From assembly GCA_029959615.1 (NCBI GenBank), contig JASCOD010000001.1:1550001-1614000 (forward strand): 64,000 bases of DNA, written 5' to 3'. A program made the translations under genes and the position numbers. Source of the DNA: Flavobacteriaceae bacterium PS02338. Lineage in GTDB: Bacteria > Bacteroidota > Bacteroidia > Sphingobacteriales > Sphingobacteriaceae. The notes below the pieces were generated by a model, which worked only from the letters and a program-made list of their open reading frames with translations, was not told where the DNA came from and did no database searches. Within the stretch, counting starts at the first letter, position 1; each line of letters begins with the position of its first letter. Shown piece by piece: positions 54,301-62,571 of the stretch.

Positions 54301-55783
54301 TTTAAAAAGTACCATCAGTTATTATAATGTAACTTGGAATAACACTGCACAAACTAATTATTATGCTTTTCAAGGTAATCTAGTTTCTAATGTGCGTGGT
54401 AAATTTACGGTTAATAGTACGGGAACTACTTATTTGGCGCTACTTAATAGCAGCAATACTATTGGTTTGGGTAGTTACGAGCAAAATGGCGGTAGGGTAG
54501 TAGTAAGGGAAAGCGGTACAGTTAATGCTACTTTCAACATCAATGGAGATTTTGTAGTTAACGGTGGGACATTCGAATCCAACTCTGCGACATCCGTAAA
54601 GTTAAATTTAAAAGGAGCTACAGGCATTTATAAATACAATGATGCTACCAATTTGCTACGTAATTTAACAGTTGATGTGATTGGTAATTATACATTGCAA
54701 ACTCCAATAACTTCAGATAATTTGACGGTAGAAACAGGTGTATTAACTTTAGGAAATAATTCATTAACCGTAAATAGCATTACAAGAGACAATACTACTA
54801 CTGGATATGTGATTACGAGTGGTACGGGAAGCCTTGTGGTTAAAAACATCGGCACAACGTCAGTCGTAGTTCCTTTAGGTACTAGCGTAGGTTATTCGCC
54901 TTTGTCTATTTCAAACACGGGAACTATAGGCGATTTTTCGTTTGCACTAAAGACAGGGATAGACAATGCACTGCCTGCTAATGCTACGAAGTCTGTAAAC
55001 TTGCAATGGAATATAACCCCTACAGGTATTGGCGCAAATGCAAATCTGCAATTTCAATGGGCAGCGGTAAACCATAATGCTGGTTTTGCTACCAATCAAC
55101 CTATCAGCGTAGCTAACTATCATAATGGTGCCTATGTTGGTTATGCCGCTACACTAAGTGGCACCAACCCATATATTGCAACTGCTAGCGGTATTACTCA
55201 ATTTAGTCCTTTTATAGTAATAAACGATGGCGTATTGCCTTTAGATCTGTTAGCTTTCGACGCCAGGAAATCTGGTACAAATACAAACCCACAGGTTGCG
55301 GTAACTTGGACAACTACCAATGAGGTAAATACAGAGAAGTTTGAAGTATTGAGAAGAACTGAAAACGCAGCTTTTGAAGTAGTTAATGTACAACGTTCCA
55401 AAAATACAGCTGGCATACATGAGTATAGCTTTGTAGACCAATCGCCATTAACGGGTAAGTCTTACTATCAACTTAAACAATACGATAAAGATGGTAAGTT
55501 TAGCACTAGCGATGTGAAAATAGTAACTATTGCAAGTTTAGCTGCTACTTTTGAGGCTTATCCAAATCCTACAGATAGCTGGATAACGGTTAAACATGAG
55601 ACAGTGGTTACTAATGCCGAAGTTTTGATAACTGATTTACAGGGCCGTAAGCAGCTTAGTCAAAAAACGAATAAAGGAGAGAGCAGTACGAAAATCAATT
55701 TGAGCTCGCTTCCTACTGGAATATATATGGTGACCTTAACTAGCGAGGGTAGAAAACAAACACTTAGGGTGATTAAAAAATAA
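51395..55783 (+). CDS. Multidomain T9SS-secreted pectinesterase (CE8)
   Basis: This 1462-residue protein removes methyl esters from pectin. Signal peptide 1-23 (ending SAGAQ), then the CE8 beta helix (about 25-320) with catalytic signatures GQDTF (Gln, about 155), GVVDFIFGNA (Asp, about 178) and LGRPWQ (Arg/Trp, about 238). The long C-terminal part has an FnIII-like domain (about 345-450), an IPT/Ig-like segment (about 450-560), a jelly-roll-like domain (about 570-770), a G8-like beta-helical region rich in Asn and Gly (about 775-1160, ISSGSWLDVSIWEK, FIQSGHTVIAPNA), a beta-sandwich and a T9SS sorting domain (AYPNPTDSWITVKHE). The last 170 residues are almost the same as in the neighbouring pectate lyase. 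The enzyme is about four times the size of a stand-alone CE8, indicating a surface-anchored, multi-module form. Confidence 0.93.
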   Translation: MKTYLFRIACSIILCLLVFSAGAQYNATVDPSGGGSYTTILAALNAAPSNATSPYRIFIKKGIYYENLTVAKPFIQFVGEDAAKTIITYNNANGKAIPGGGTYGTANSASVIINSDDFSAANITFENSTGDAPQALAINVSGDRASFKNCRFLGGQDTFLSYNSKYPQSLYKCYIEGVVDFIFGNAKTVFDECTIYPRDRADNLASSYITASNTREAKGLLFRNCEIIANRGTTKYVLGRPWQNDAATAEPKATSATVFINTKMSSVVKPEGWATWDAGTDVSKVIYAEYNSMDMNGSPLNVASRVSWSKQLNASEAAEYLDNSIVFKDRNNSVWDPYAVFLDGNSVPANRLAISNFKYTKTGTELTFKWNLNWPESNVTYRLYRITDGGSPALVNEQTIAGNDINLAYAPSTGKETVPPSMSTYEYYVEATSANGTVRSESATIAAIPVMSLSGTLQAFKQGIDKPSATQVLTLSGEYLQTDVIITPPTNFEVSADNGVTWKTNASPLVLAVTNGLLSSKSILVRLNAAAAGLYSGNISFVSGTGSHNKTIAASGETLSTPLVNSKALASVSFAQNSSATYLREGVASASLDLKSYLLSNQASGANVPYSTASGIQFAPAADGGSWQTDNGLKNMTDKTKHIELTVKPTTNYEVRVDSVLFNLAVFSTTGNFAIEYSTDNFVTSALLTSGLLNGSPLTVTGSYPTFANGTWLLENQNTGVKRYAFALNGATGVTVGAGKELKFRLYFRTISSSAARYITFKNVDIKGDVGLAAKDGDYRTISSGSWLDVSIWEKNTAGTWAAAPTIPHYGTGQTSFIQSGHTVIAPNAADLSTAQSSSYGYVNSIVVRDGGKLLVESGKTLNINLEKLYQIDGEFENNGTVNNNGKYDLIINGLVTNNGTLKVDQAGSNVIIKGRLKNKASVNYNYVTVKDGGVYEHAANSNTMPSTITFEDGSTFLISGITTSQTGILKSTISYYNVTWNNTAQTNYYAFQGNLVSNVRGKFTVNSTGTTYLALLNSSNTIGLGSYEQNGGRVVVRESGTVNATFNINGDFVVNGGTFESNSATSVKLNLKGATGIYKYNDATNLLRNLTVDVIGNYTLQTPITSDNLTVETGVLTLGNNSLTVNSITRDNTTTGYVITSGTGSLVVKNIGTTSVVVPLGTSVGYSPLSISNTGTIGDFSFALKTGIDNALPANATKSVNLQWNITPTGIGANANLQFQWAAVNHNAGFATNQPISVANYHNGAYVGYAATLSGTNPYIATASGITQFSPFIVINDGVLPLDLLAFDARKSGTNTNPQVAVTWTTTNEVNTEKFEVLRRTENAAFEVVNVQRSKNTAGIHEYSFVDQSPLTGKSYYQLKQYDKDGKFSTSDVKIVTIASLAATFEAYPNPTDSWITVKHETVVTNAEVLITDLQGRKQLSQKTNKGESSTKINLSSLPTGIYMVTLTSEGRKQTLRVIKK

Positions 55784-55870
55784 GTGTTTAGTTTTCTGGG
55801 GTGCTGTTTTTGATTTTGGCACTCCAGAAGAAAGTTTTTGATTTGTATTACCTCAATTAACAATGATAAG

Positions 55871-55902
55871 CACCTCTAGCAGTAATGTTAGGGGTGTTTT
55901 TT
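55871..55902. terminator. Terminator after the pectinesterase gene
   Basis: CACCTCTA (55871-55878) and TAGGGGTG (55889-55896), with one G-T pair, are followed by TTTTTT. It separates the pectin cluster from the convergent lipA gene. Confidence 0.7.
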
Positions 55903-56018
55903 GTCTCAACTGTTCATTGGTTCATTGGAATAATCGGCTTTAGCCAAAAAAAGATTTTAGATTAAAGCAAAACCACAAGACATAAAGGATATGTTTATAA
56001 TAAGCTAGGTAATTAAAC

Positions 56019-56052
56019 TGATACCTGACCACTAATTCCTAGCCACTAATTA
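56019..56052. repeat. Degenerate CCTAA-type patch next to lipA
   Basis: TGATACCTGACCACTAATTC and CTAGCCACTAATTAA follow the same word pattern as the C-rich patches at 5619, 10919 and 18496, but without CCCC runs. Like the 10919 patch, it touches the 3' end of a minus-strand gene. Confidence 0.4.
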
Positions 56053-56943
56053 AACTATCCCTTCAATATCAAAAAGGTGTTTTTCTGCATGGTAAGAAGA
56101 ACGTACTAAAGGGCCGCTTTCCACGTATTTCAAGCCTTTAGCTTCACCAACTTCTTTATATTTTGCAAATTGGTCTGGGTGAATCCAATCTACTACTGGG
56201 TGGTGTGCTTTAGTGGGTTGTAAATACTGACCTAAAGTCAAGATGTGTACGCCGTTTGCTACTAAATCATCCATTGCTTCAAAAACATCTTCTTCAGTTT
56301 CGCCCAAACCTAGCATAATACCAGTTTTAGTACGTAAACCAAATTCCGAAATTCTTTTTAAGCATTCCAAACTCCTGTCGTATTTAGCTTGGATACGTAC
56401 CTGACGAGTTAAACGGCGAACGGTTTCCATATTATGAGAAACCACTTCTGGTCGTTCTTCTAAAACACGGTATAAATTATCCCACTGACCTTTGAAATCA
56501 GGGATTAGCGTTTCTAATGTAGTAATTGGGCTTTCTCTTCTGATAGCTTGTAGTGTTTCTGCCCAAATGATAGACCCACCGTCTTTTAAATCGTCACGGT
56601 CTACCGAAGTAATTACACAGTGTTTAACACCCATTAACTTCACAGAGTTGGCCACTCGGTTAGGCTCATCGGTATCAACAGCTAAAGGACGGCCAGTTGC
56701 TACAGCACAGAAAGAACACGAACGGGTACATATATTACCCAAAATCATGAAAGTCGCTGTTCCAGCACCCCAGCACTCGCCCATGTTTGGACAATTGCCG
56801 CTTTCGCAAATGGTGTGTAATTTATGTTCGTCAACCAAACTCCTAACCTGTGCATATTCTTTACCTACAGGTAATTTTACCCTTAACCAATCTGGTTTAC
56901 GAGCTTTTTCGGTAACTGGCGCAACAACAGGAAGTTCAATCAT
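56050..56943 (-). CDS. lipA: Lipoyl synthase
   Basis: This 297-residue radical SAM enzyme inserts two sulfur atoms into protein-bound octanoyl groups to make lipoate for 2-oxoacid dehydrogenases and the glycine cleavage system. It carries the auxiliary [4Fe-4S] motif [12 protein letters not shown] (C-x4-C-x5-C), the radical SAM motif CTRSCSFC (CxxxCxxC), and the C-terminal SSYHAE segment with the conserved Ser cluster ligand. Length is typical. It is the last gene of a minus-strand run; the 71-bp gap to the kinase gene upstream shows no terminator. No octanoyltransferase gene is next to it in this window. Confidence 0.97.
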   Translation of the reverse strand: MIELPVVAPVTEKARKPDWLRVKLPVGKEYAQVRSLVDEHKLHTICESGNCPNMGECWGAGTATFMILGNICTRSCSFCAVATGRPLAVDTDEPNRVANSVKLMGVKHCVITSVDRDDLKDGGSIIWAETLQAIRRESPITTLETLIPDFKGQWDNLYRVLEERPEVVSHNMETVRRLTRQVRIQAKYDRSLECLKRISEFGLRTKTGIMLGLGETEEDVFEAMDDLVANGVHILTLGQYLQPTKAHHPVVDWIHPDQFAKYKEVGEAKGLKYVESGPLVRSSYHAEKHLFDIEGIV

Positions 56944-57014
56944 GCTACAAAGTTAAGCAATAGGATTGAAATGTTGTAACGTTGAAATGTTGGAAAGTTG
57001 TAATGTTTTAGGAT

Positions 57015-59114
57015 CTACTTAGCTTTAGCGGGTAAAGTGATGTAAAATGTAGTGCCTTCGCCTAACTTGCTATCAACTTCTAGGCTGCCATTATTCTGCA
57101 AAATCATATCTCTACATAAAATTAAGCCAATATGATGTCCTTTTTCGCCAGAAGTGCCTGTGCCTGGCATATGGGTTAAATTGAAAAGGTTTTCCTTGTC
57201 TAATTCACTAATTCCTGGCCCAGTATCTTTAATAGTGCAGATGATTTTGTCGTTTTCTAATTTGGCATCAAAAATAACTTTATCACCCTTAGCACAAAAT
57301 TTAATGGCATTAGAAAGCAAATTCCTAATAACAACATGTACCATGTTAGTGTCGGCGAATACAGTAAAGCTGTCTGCTACTTGGTTTTCAACGCTAATAG
57401 ATTTCAATTTGATGGGCGATTCCATTAACTTGATATTGTGCGCTATTACTTGATCTAATTGTACATCAGTTGGATTTACCACCATTCCTTCTAATTGGCT
57501 TTTAGACCATTCTAATAGGTTGTCTAAGAATGATGCAGTGGTGTAAACTGTATCTTCTAATCTTTCCAATAGATCGCCAAGTTCTTCTTCACTTAGTATA
57601 CCACTTCTGTACATCCCAAATAAAGCTTTTAGAGAATGGATAGGACCTCTTAAATCATGGGATACAATAGAAAAGAATTTATTTTTTACTTTATTCAGCT
57701 TTTCTAATTCTATATTTTGAGAGGAAACGATCTCCATTTGAGTAGTTAGCTCTTCATTTAAAGCGCCAAGCTCTTCGTTTACTTCTGCAATTTCTTGCTT
57801 TTGCTTTTGTAGTAATACATTGGCCGATTTTTTCTCTGAGTTTCGCTTATAATAGAGTACCAGTAGCACGGCAACCACAATAAGTAGAATAGAAATGATA
57901 GAAATAGTAACAACGTATTCGTTATTTGTAGCTGAGATTTTTTTATTGCGTTTTTCTAGGTCTTTATTGTCGGTATGTACCCGGTGCAAGTCATCTAGTA
58001 TTACTTCCTTCTTGATTTTTGTATTGTTTAAACTGTCATTTATAGCGATGTGTTCTGTTTGGTATTGTAAGGCTTCAGCAAACTTATTCTGTGCTTTTTC
58101 TACTTTTACCAAATATTCAAGTGCTTGCACCACTAAGCCTTTTGAGTTAGCTTCATTAGCTTTTTCTAGTCCTAATTTGGCACTTTCCTCTGCTTTTTTG
58201 TAGTTTTTAAGATGCACATAAGAGTCTGATATAGACATTAGAACAATAGCTTCCTGATATACATTTTTAGTCTTGCGATTATTTTCTAAGGCTATTTTGA
58301 GATGCTTTAGTGCCCTATTATGATCCTGTAGATTATTTAATGCCAAGCCCATGCCCCAATTACTTAATGCAACACCATTTAAGTCGCCAAGTTTTTCTCT
58401 AATAGTTAGGCTATTTTGGTAATAAGACAGTGCCAATTTCTGGTTGCCAAGTTTTCTGGCCGAATTACCTAATGAAAAAATGGCATTGGCCAAACCTGCT
58501 TGATCATTTGGTGTCTCTTTAACGCTTTCATATACCTGTCTGAAATAGATATCGGCAGTTTTGTATTCACCTAAATCAAAATAAAGTGAACCCAAATTCA
58601 TGATACATTGGTTAATACCACGTCTGTTATTGAGCTTTTTGAAAATCTTTAATGATTCTTCGTAGTTTTTTACAGACGCTTGCTTTTTGTCCTGTCTGTC
58701 GTTAATAAATCCTATGTTTACTAAGCTTCTACCAACTCCATTTAGATAGTTGCAGGCCCTTGCTTTCTCGTTTCCTAATTTGAAATAGTACAATCCACTA
58801 TCAAGGTTACTCCTTACGGCATAGGAAATTCCCATATCGATGTAGGCGTTTGCGATATTAGAATCTATGTTGTTTTTTTCTGCAAGTTGAAGATATTGAT
58901 TTGCGTAGTAGAATTTTTTAATTGGATCAACGGAGGTATAGGCCGCAGAAAGTTTTCTCAATACTTTGATTTGAACGGTATCTGGGTCGTTTGGCCTCAG
59001 CTGAGCTAATAAATCGTCTATTTTAGAGGTTTGGGCATTTGCGAATACATGTATACAAAATAAGAAAATGCAGGTAAGCACATGCTTTTTTGAGCATCTG
59101 ATGGCATTAAGCAT
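57015..59114 (-). CDS. TPR-containing sensor histidine kinase
   Basis: ATG at 59114 (MLNAIRCSKKHVLTCIFLFC) is preferred to a GTG 13 codons earlier. The roughly 699-residue protein has a signal peptide ending near ANAQ, periplasmic tetratricopeptide repeats (about 55-370, for example NIGFINDRQDKKQASVKNYE), one membrane helix (about 410-432, YVVTISIISILLIVVAVLLV), a coiled coil (about 440-490), a HisKA domain (FSIVSHDLRGPIHSLKALFG) and an ATPase domain (IRNLLSNAIKFC, IKDTGPGIS, GLILCRDMI). It is an orphan: no response regulator gene is adjacent. The signal is unknown; the TPR region probably binds a partner protein. Transcribed with the same polarity as lipA and the DUF4256 gene, but spacing of 140 bp upstream suggests its own promoter. 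Confidence 0.88.
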   Translation of the reverse strand: MLNAIRCSKKHVLTCIFLFCIHVFANAQTSKIDDLLAQLRPNDPDTVQIKVLRKLSAAYTSVDPIKKFYYANQYLQLAEKNNIDSNIANAYIDMGISYAVRSNLDSGLYYFKLGNEKARACNYLNGVGRSLVNIGFINDRQDKKQASVKNYEESLKIFKKLNNRRGINQCIMNLGSLYFDLGEYKTADIYFRQVYESVKETPNDQAGLANAIFSLGNSARKLGNQKLALSYYQNSLTIREKLGDLNGVALSNWGMGLALNNLQDHNRALKHLKIALENNRKTKNVYQEAIVLMSISDSYVHLKNYKKAEESAKLGLEKANEANSKGLVVQALEYLVKVEKAQNKFAEALQYQTEHIAINDSLNNTKIKKEVILDDLHRVHTDNKDLEKRNKKISATNNEYVVTISIISILLIVVAVLLVLYYKRNSEKKSANVLLQKQKQEIAEVNEELGALNEELTTQMEIVSSQNIELEKLNKVKNKFFSIVSHDLRGPIHSLKALFGMYRSGILSEEELGDLLERLEDTVYTTASFLDNLLEWSKSQLEGMVVNPTDVQLDQVIAHNIKLMESPIKLKSISVENQVADSFTVFADTNMVHVVIRNLLSNAIKFCAKGDKVIFDAKLENDKIICTIKDTGPGISELDKENLFNLTHMPGTGTSGEKGHHIGLILCRDMILQNNGSLEVDSKLGEGTTFYITLPAKAK

Positions 59115-59254
59115 AGTTAGGCGTTTATTTTGTTGTTCGTTTGGTAAAAACACCAGTTAAATATATGGAATTATTCTCTTAAAGAGTAAAAGCATAGTAA
59201 TGATTATGTTAATTCTATGCCAATGTATTAAAATATCTAGTACCGCAGAAAAAA

Positions 59255-59812
59255 TTAAACTCTTAGTGAACCGCGAAATGCCCTTGCTCCATAATATGAC
59301 TGAGCTCCATTGTGGTACGTAAAAACCGTATCGTAACGACGATCACAGAATAATGCACCATCAAGTTTACGAATGCGATCAGGTGTTTGCACCCAGCTTG
59401 ATGTTTTTAAATCGAACTCTCCTAATTCTTGTAAGTATCTGTATTCTTCTTCTGTTAGAAGGTCAATGCCCATTTCTGTTGCCATATTTACAGCACTATC
59501 ATTTGGCTTGTGCTCTTTTCTCGCTGCTAAAGCTTCGTGGTCAAAGCAAACACTACGTCTTCCTTTTGGACTTTCGGCAGCGCAATCGTAGAAGATAAAT
59601 TCATTTGTCTTTTCATCATAGCCAACAACATCTGGTTCGCCACCAGTAATATCCATTTCATTTAACGACCATAACTTTTCGGTGTTGGCTTCTAGTTTTG
59701 CTTGTACCTTATTCCAATCCATGCCTTCATGTCGTTTCATGTTTTTCTCAAAACGGATTTTCAGAATACTCAATAGTTCTTCGCTTTGTTGTTTAGCTAA
59801 TTTATTACTCAT
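59255..59812 (-). CDS. DUF4256 family protein
   Basis: This 185-residue cytoplasmic protein has the features of the uncharacterised DUF4256 family: WSLNEMDITGGEPDVVGYD, FYDCAAESPKGRRSVCFDHE, GIDLLTEEEYRYLQELGEFD and FCDRRYDTVFTYHNGAQSYYG. No signal peptide or membrane segment. Its start is 4 bp after the stop codon of the YdeI-like gene, so the two are almost certainly co-transcribed. Family function is not known to me. Confidence 0.9.
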   Translation of the reverse strand: MSNKLAKQQSEELLSILKIRFEKNMKRHEGMDWNKVQAKLEANTEKLWSLNEMDITGGEPDVVGYDEKTNEFIFYDCAAESPKGRRSVCFDHEALAARKEHKPNDSAVNMATEMGIDLLTEEEYRYLQELGEFDLKTSSWVQTPDRIRKLDGALFCDRRYDTVFTYHNGAQSYYGARAFRGSLRV

Positions 59813-59816
59813 AATA

Positions 59817-60395
59817 TTAGTCGTTTATGCCTTTGCCGTTAAGAATTTGAGGAATATGTTTTTCAACTCTAGCGGTTCGTGTTTTGGATTGTTTTGCCTC
59901 TGAAAAGTGAAACAGATAAGCTCTCTGCCTACCTGGAGTTAGTGCTTCGAAAGCAATTCTCAAAACTGGTAATGCATCAAGTTTCTCTTGGAATTCTGTT
60001 GCAACTTCAAAGTCTGAAGTTTTTTTCATTTCTACTTTTAAGCCTGCTTTTTCTACTTCAATAGCCTCGAAAATACAATTTTTGATTTCTTGTTTTACTT
60101 GCCAGATCTCTCTAACGTGGGTAAACCGAATTTGGCGAGCCGATTGCACATGATCTGTTTGTTGGATCAACAAGCCATCAGTATTGCTGAGTAATGCTCC
60201 TTTGAAAAATAGTAAAGCGCAATAATCTTTAAAGCCCTGTATGATAACTATGTTACTTTTGAAAAAAGCATAACAAGGTAAGCCCCATTTTAATTCTTCG
60301 GTTAAGCCGCATTCGAGGACTATGGTTCTTAGTGCTTCAAATTCTTCTCTCCACTTATCCGTTTTGCTTAAAAATACGTCGACTTTGGGGTTCAT
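59817..60395 (-). CDS. YdeI/DUF1801-type protein
   Basis: This 192-residue protein has an N-terminal DUF1801 domain (about 1-120, EELKWGLPCYAFFKSNIVII, YCALLFFKGALL) with a C-terminal YdeI/OmpD-associated segment (about 130-190, FQEKLDALPVLRIAFEALTP, GRQRAYLFHFSEAKQSKTR). This architecture is that of YdeI-like proteins linked to stress or bacteriocin tolerance in other bacteria; the mechanism is unresolved. Cytoplasmic, no signal peptide. First of a tight pair with the DUF4256 gene; 54 bp after the GNAT gene. Confidence 0.88.
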   Translation of the reverse strand: MNPKVDVFLSKTDKWREEFEALRTIVLECGLTEELKWGLPCYAFFKSNIVIIQGFKDYCALLFFKGALLSNTDGLLIQQTDHVQSARQIRFTHVREIWQVKQEIKNCIFEAIEVEKAGLKVEMKKTSDFEVATEFQEKLDALPVLRIAFEALTPGRQRAYLFHFSEAKQSKTRTARVEKHIPQILNGKGIND

Positions 60396-60449
60396 CTTAG
60401 TCTATTTGGTTTCGATGATTAAAGTTAGGGAATTTGAAGCCAAAATGAA

Positions 60450-60884
60450 TTATAAAGATAGCTCAAAAACTTTTTGTTCTTTGCTAGAAGCAAAACCTAA
60501 TGCTTGATAGAATTTATGACTTTCGGTGCGAACCACATTACAACGGATGCGTAGGATAGAAATTCCTTGGGATCGGCTCCAAGTCTTACTTGCTTCAATG
60601 AGATGCTTGCCAATTTGTTTGCCTCTTACATTTTCATCAACTACCAAACCTGTAACTTCTACAAAAAGTGGACTTTCTACTCGAAGGCAGACCAAACAAT
60701 GGAGCCAACCTACAATTTTATCATCAGCCTTAGCTATAAAAATTGCATGGTCTTTTAACGTGACGATTGCTTTTAGTCTATCGAATAATAATTTGAAATC
60801 ATTCGCATAGCCCAGTTGATTAGACAGCGAATAAATTTCTTGAGCTTCGGTTTCGGTGATATTATTGAGTTGGCTAATCTCCAT
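60450..60884 (-). CDS. GNAT family N-acetyltransferase
   Basis: This 144-residue protein contains the GNAT fold: motif A VTGLVVDENVRGKQIGKHLI with the acetyl-CoA-binding RGKQIG loop, and motif B HKFYQALGF near the C-terminus. The substrate is unknown. Its ATG overlaps the stop codon of the PAP2 gene by one base (TAATG), a sign of translational coupling, so it may share a transcript with the lipid genes upstream without a clear functional link. Confidence 0.9.
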   Translation of the reverse strand: MEISQLNNITETEAQEIYSLSNQLGYANDFKLLFDRLKAIVTLKDHAIFIAKADDKIVGWLHCLVCLRVESPLFVEVTGLVVDENVRGKQIGKHLIEASKTWSRSQGISILRIRCNVVRTESHKFYQALGFASSKEQKVFELSL

Positions 60885-61828
60885 TAGGAAATCAATTTTA
60901 ACATTCTTTGTATAAAGTTAGCTAAAGGTTTTCTTTCTTTTAACCAATTGAATGAAAATATGCCAATGATTGCTGTAGTGATGCCCGCCAATACATCAGC
61001 CAAATAATGGTGGCTAGTATAAACGGCCGCGAACCAAATTCCGATCATTACCGTAATGAAAAAGATATTCGCTTTGCGGAATTTACCTTTAGTGCCATAA
61101 TAAACCACAATTAATGGATAGGCAGAATGCAAAGATGGCATTGCCGCAAATACATTTGATCCTTTGCTGTAAATGGATTTGAAAAGTTCTATCCCGAAGA
61201 AATTATCGAAACGAACTAAACCCGCTGTATTGCCAGGAGTACCGGCAATGAATTCGAAACCATGTAGCTGTACATACCAAGGTGGGGCTGCAGGATAAAC
61301 GTAATAGACTACAAATCCCAATAAGTTTACCCAGACAAAAGTGAGCAGGAAGTTTAGAAAATTTCTTTTTTCGTTTGCGAAGAATAGAAACGCAGCGAAT
61401 GCTAAGGGAACGGGCACCCACATCAAATAAAAGAAACCAGTTAGTACATCTAGAAATGAATTAGTATGTAATAGCCAGTATTCATTTGGTGTAAGTAATT
61501 TGCCTCCGTGTTCTATTCCGAAAACGCTCTTTTCAAAATTGTAAAGGTCTTCAATATGTACAGCGTTGTAATTGTAATTAGGAAAGGCCTTCATGTAATC
61601 ATAAATAATCCAATATACGATGAAGATGGAAAAACCTAGGATGAATTTTCTGGTAGTAGAAGTAAGGTAATATAGGGTGTTAAAAATTGCAATCAGCACC
61701 AGTTGATCCGTTTTAAAGCCGACCAGAAAGTAAGAAAGAACTAAGTAGAATGCGGAGATACCAAGCGTTAGTGGCATGTCTTTTTTAAGGTTTCTTTTTC
61801 TATCCTCAGCGGGGATTTCTGATGTCAT
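60884..61828 (-). CDS. PAP2/AUR1-like membrane enzyme, probable inositol phosphorylceramide synthase
   Basis: This 314-residue protein has about seven to eight membrane helices and a PAP2 active site split as MPSLHSAYPL and SHHYLADVLAG, with PAAPPWY upstream. The spacing and the H-x-Y-x-x-D-V motif match AUR1/inositol phosphorylceramide synthase-like members rather than soluble phosphatases. Expected role: transfer of an inositol phosphate head group to ceramide, or lipid phosphate hydrolysis, in the inner membrane. Context supports the lipid role: a CDP-alcohol phosphatidyltransferase and a lipid hydroxylase lie directly upstream, as in the inositol-lipid loci described in gut Bacteroidetes. 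An 83-bp palindrome separates it from the hydroxylase gene. Activity not proven. Confidence 0.8.
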   Translation of the reverse strand: MTSEIPAEDRKRNLKKDMPLTLGISAFYLVLSYFLVGFKTDQLVLIAIFNTLYYLTSTTRKFILGFSIFIVYWIIYDYMKAFPNYNYNAVHIEDLYNFEKSVFGIEHGGKLLTPNEYWLLHTNSFLDVLTGFFYLMWVPVPLAFAAFLFFANEKRNFLNFLLTFVWVNLLGFVVYYVYPAAPPWYVQLHGFEFIAGTPGNTAGLVRFDNFFGIELFKSIYSKGSNVFAAMPSLHSAYPLIVVYYGTKGKFRKANIFFITVMIGIWFAAVYTSHHYLADVLAGITTAIIGIFSFNWLKERKPLANFIQRMLKLIS

Positions 61829-61845
61829 TTATTCTTCTTTTATAC

Positions 61846-61928
61846 CGTCATTGCGAGGTACGAAGCAATCCTAAAGCTATCGTCTTATTTATATATGTTG
61901 TAAGATTGCTTCGTGCCTCGCAATGACG
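61846..61928. repeat. 83-bp MITE-like inverted repeat
   Basis: The arm CGTCATTGCGAGGTACGAAG-CAATC (61846-61870) matches 24 of 25 bases of the inverted arm at 61904-61928. It fills nearly the whole gap between the hydroxylase and PAP2 genes. GTCATTGCGAGG palindromes of this kind are dispersed in many bacterial genomes; it could fold in mRNA and uncouple the two genes. Confidence 0.75.
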
Positions 61929-61934
61929 AAGCGA

Positions 61935-62567
61935 TTATTTTACTTCTTGTTTCTTCTCGAACCCAGACTTAAACACGCCATCCCAAAACATCCAACTTAC
62001 GCCAAAACCTTTAGAAGCATCTTGGTAGTGGTGTAACATGTGATGATGTTTCAATCTCTTCCATAATCCACTTTTAAAATTGGCGTGATGAAGTGCGTAA
62101 TGCACCATATCGTAAAATAAATACCCGCCAATAAACCCTATGAAAAATGAATATTCTTTTGTTTCTGGTAAGAGCCAATCGAACAACAGGTAAAAACCTA
62201 AAGCCAAAGGAATGCTGGCAGAAGGAGGCATCACCAAGCGGTTTGCATCATTGGGATAGTCGTGGTGTACGCCGTGAAAAATAAAGTGAATTCGTTTACC
62301 CCACTTGCTGGTCGGATAAAAATGGAAAATCCATCGGTGTAGTACATATTCTGTGATTGTCCAAACAAATAGACCAAAAGCTACCCATCCAAAAAATTCC
62401 AATACGGGTGTCTGAACATCAAAAAGAGCTTTCCACACTAAGAAAAATATAAGTGGGACGAATATGATTAAGGGTACGTAATATTTTACTTTAGAAAGAG
62501 GTTCTAACAAGTCGCTTTTGAACATCCTTGTAGACTCGCTAGAATTCGAGATAAAATTCTTTGCCAT
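61935..62567 (-). CDS. Fatty acid hydroxylase superfamily membrane protein
   Basis: This 210-residue integral membrane di-iron enzyme carries the histidine clusters of the sterol desaturase/fatty acid hydroxylase superfamily: HRWIFH (HX4H), FHGVHHDYPND (HXXHH), MVHYALHHANF and LKHHHMLHHY. Four helices are predicted. Known members hydroxylate acyl chains or sphingoid bases; a 2-hydroxylation of ceramide fatty acid is plausible given the neighbours, but the substrate cannot be read from the sequence. It starts 4 bp after the CDP-alcohol phosphatidyltransferase gene ends, so the two are in one operon. Confidence 0.9.
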   Translation of the reverse strand: MAKNFISNSSESTRMFKSDLLEPLSKVKYYVPLIIFVPLIFFLVWKALFDVQTPVLEFFGWVAFGLFVWTITEYVLHRWIFHFYPTSKWGKRIHFIFHGVHHDYPNDANRLVMPPSASIPLALGFYLLFDWLLPETKEYSFFIGFIGGYLFYDMVHYALHHANFKSGLWKRLKHHHMLHHYQDASKGFGVSWMFWDGVFKSGFEKKQEVK

Positions 62568-62571
62568 GGTA

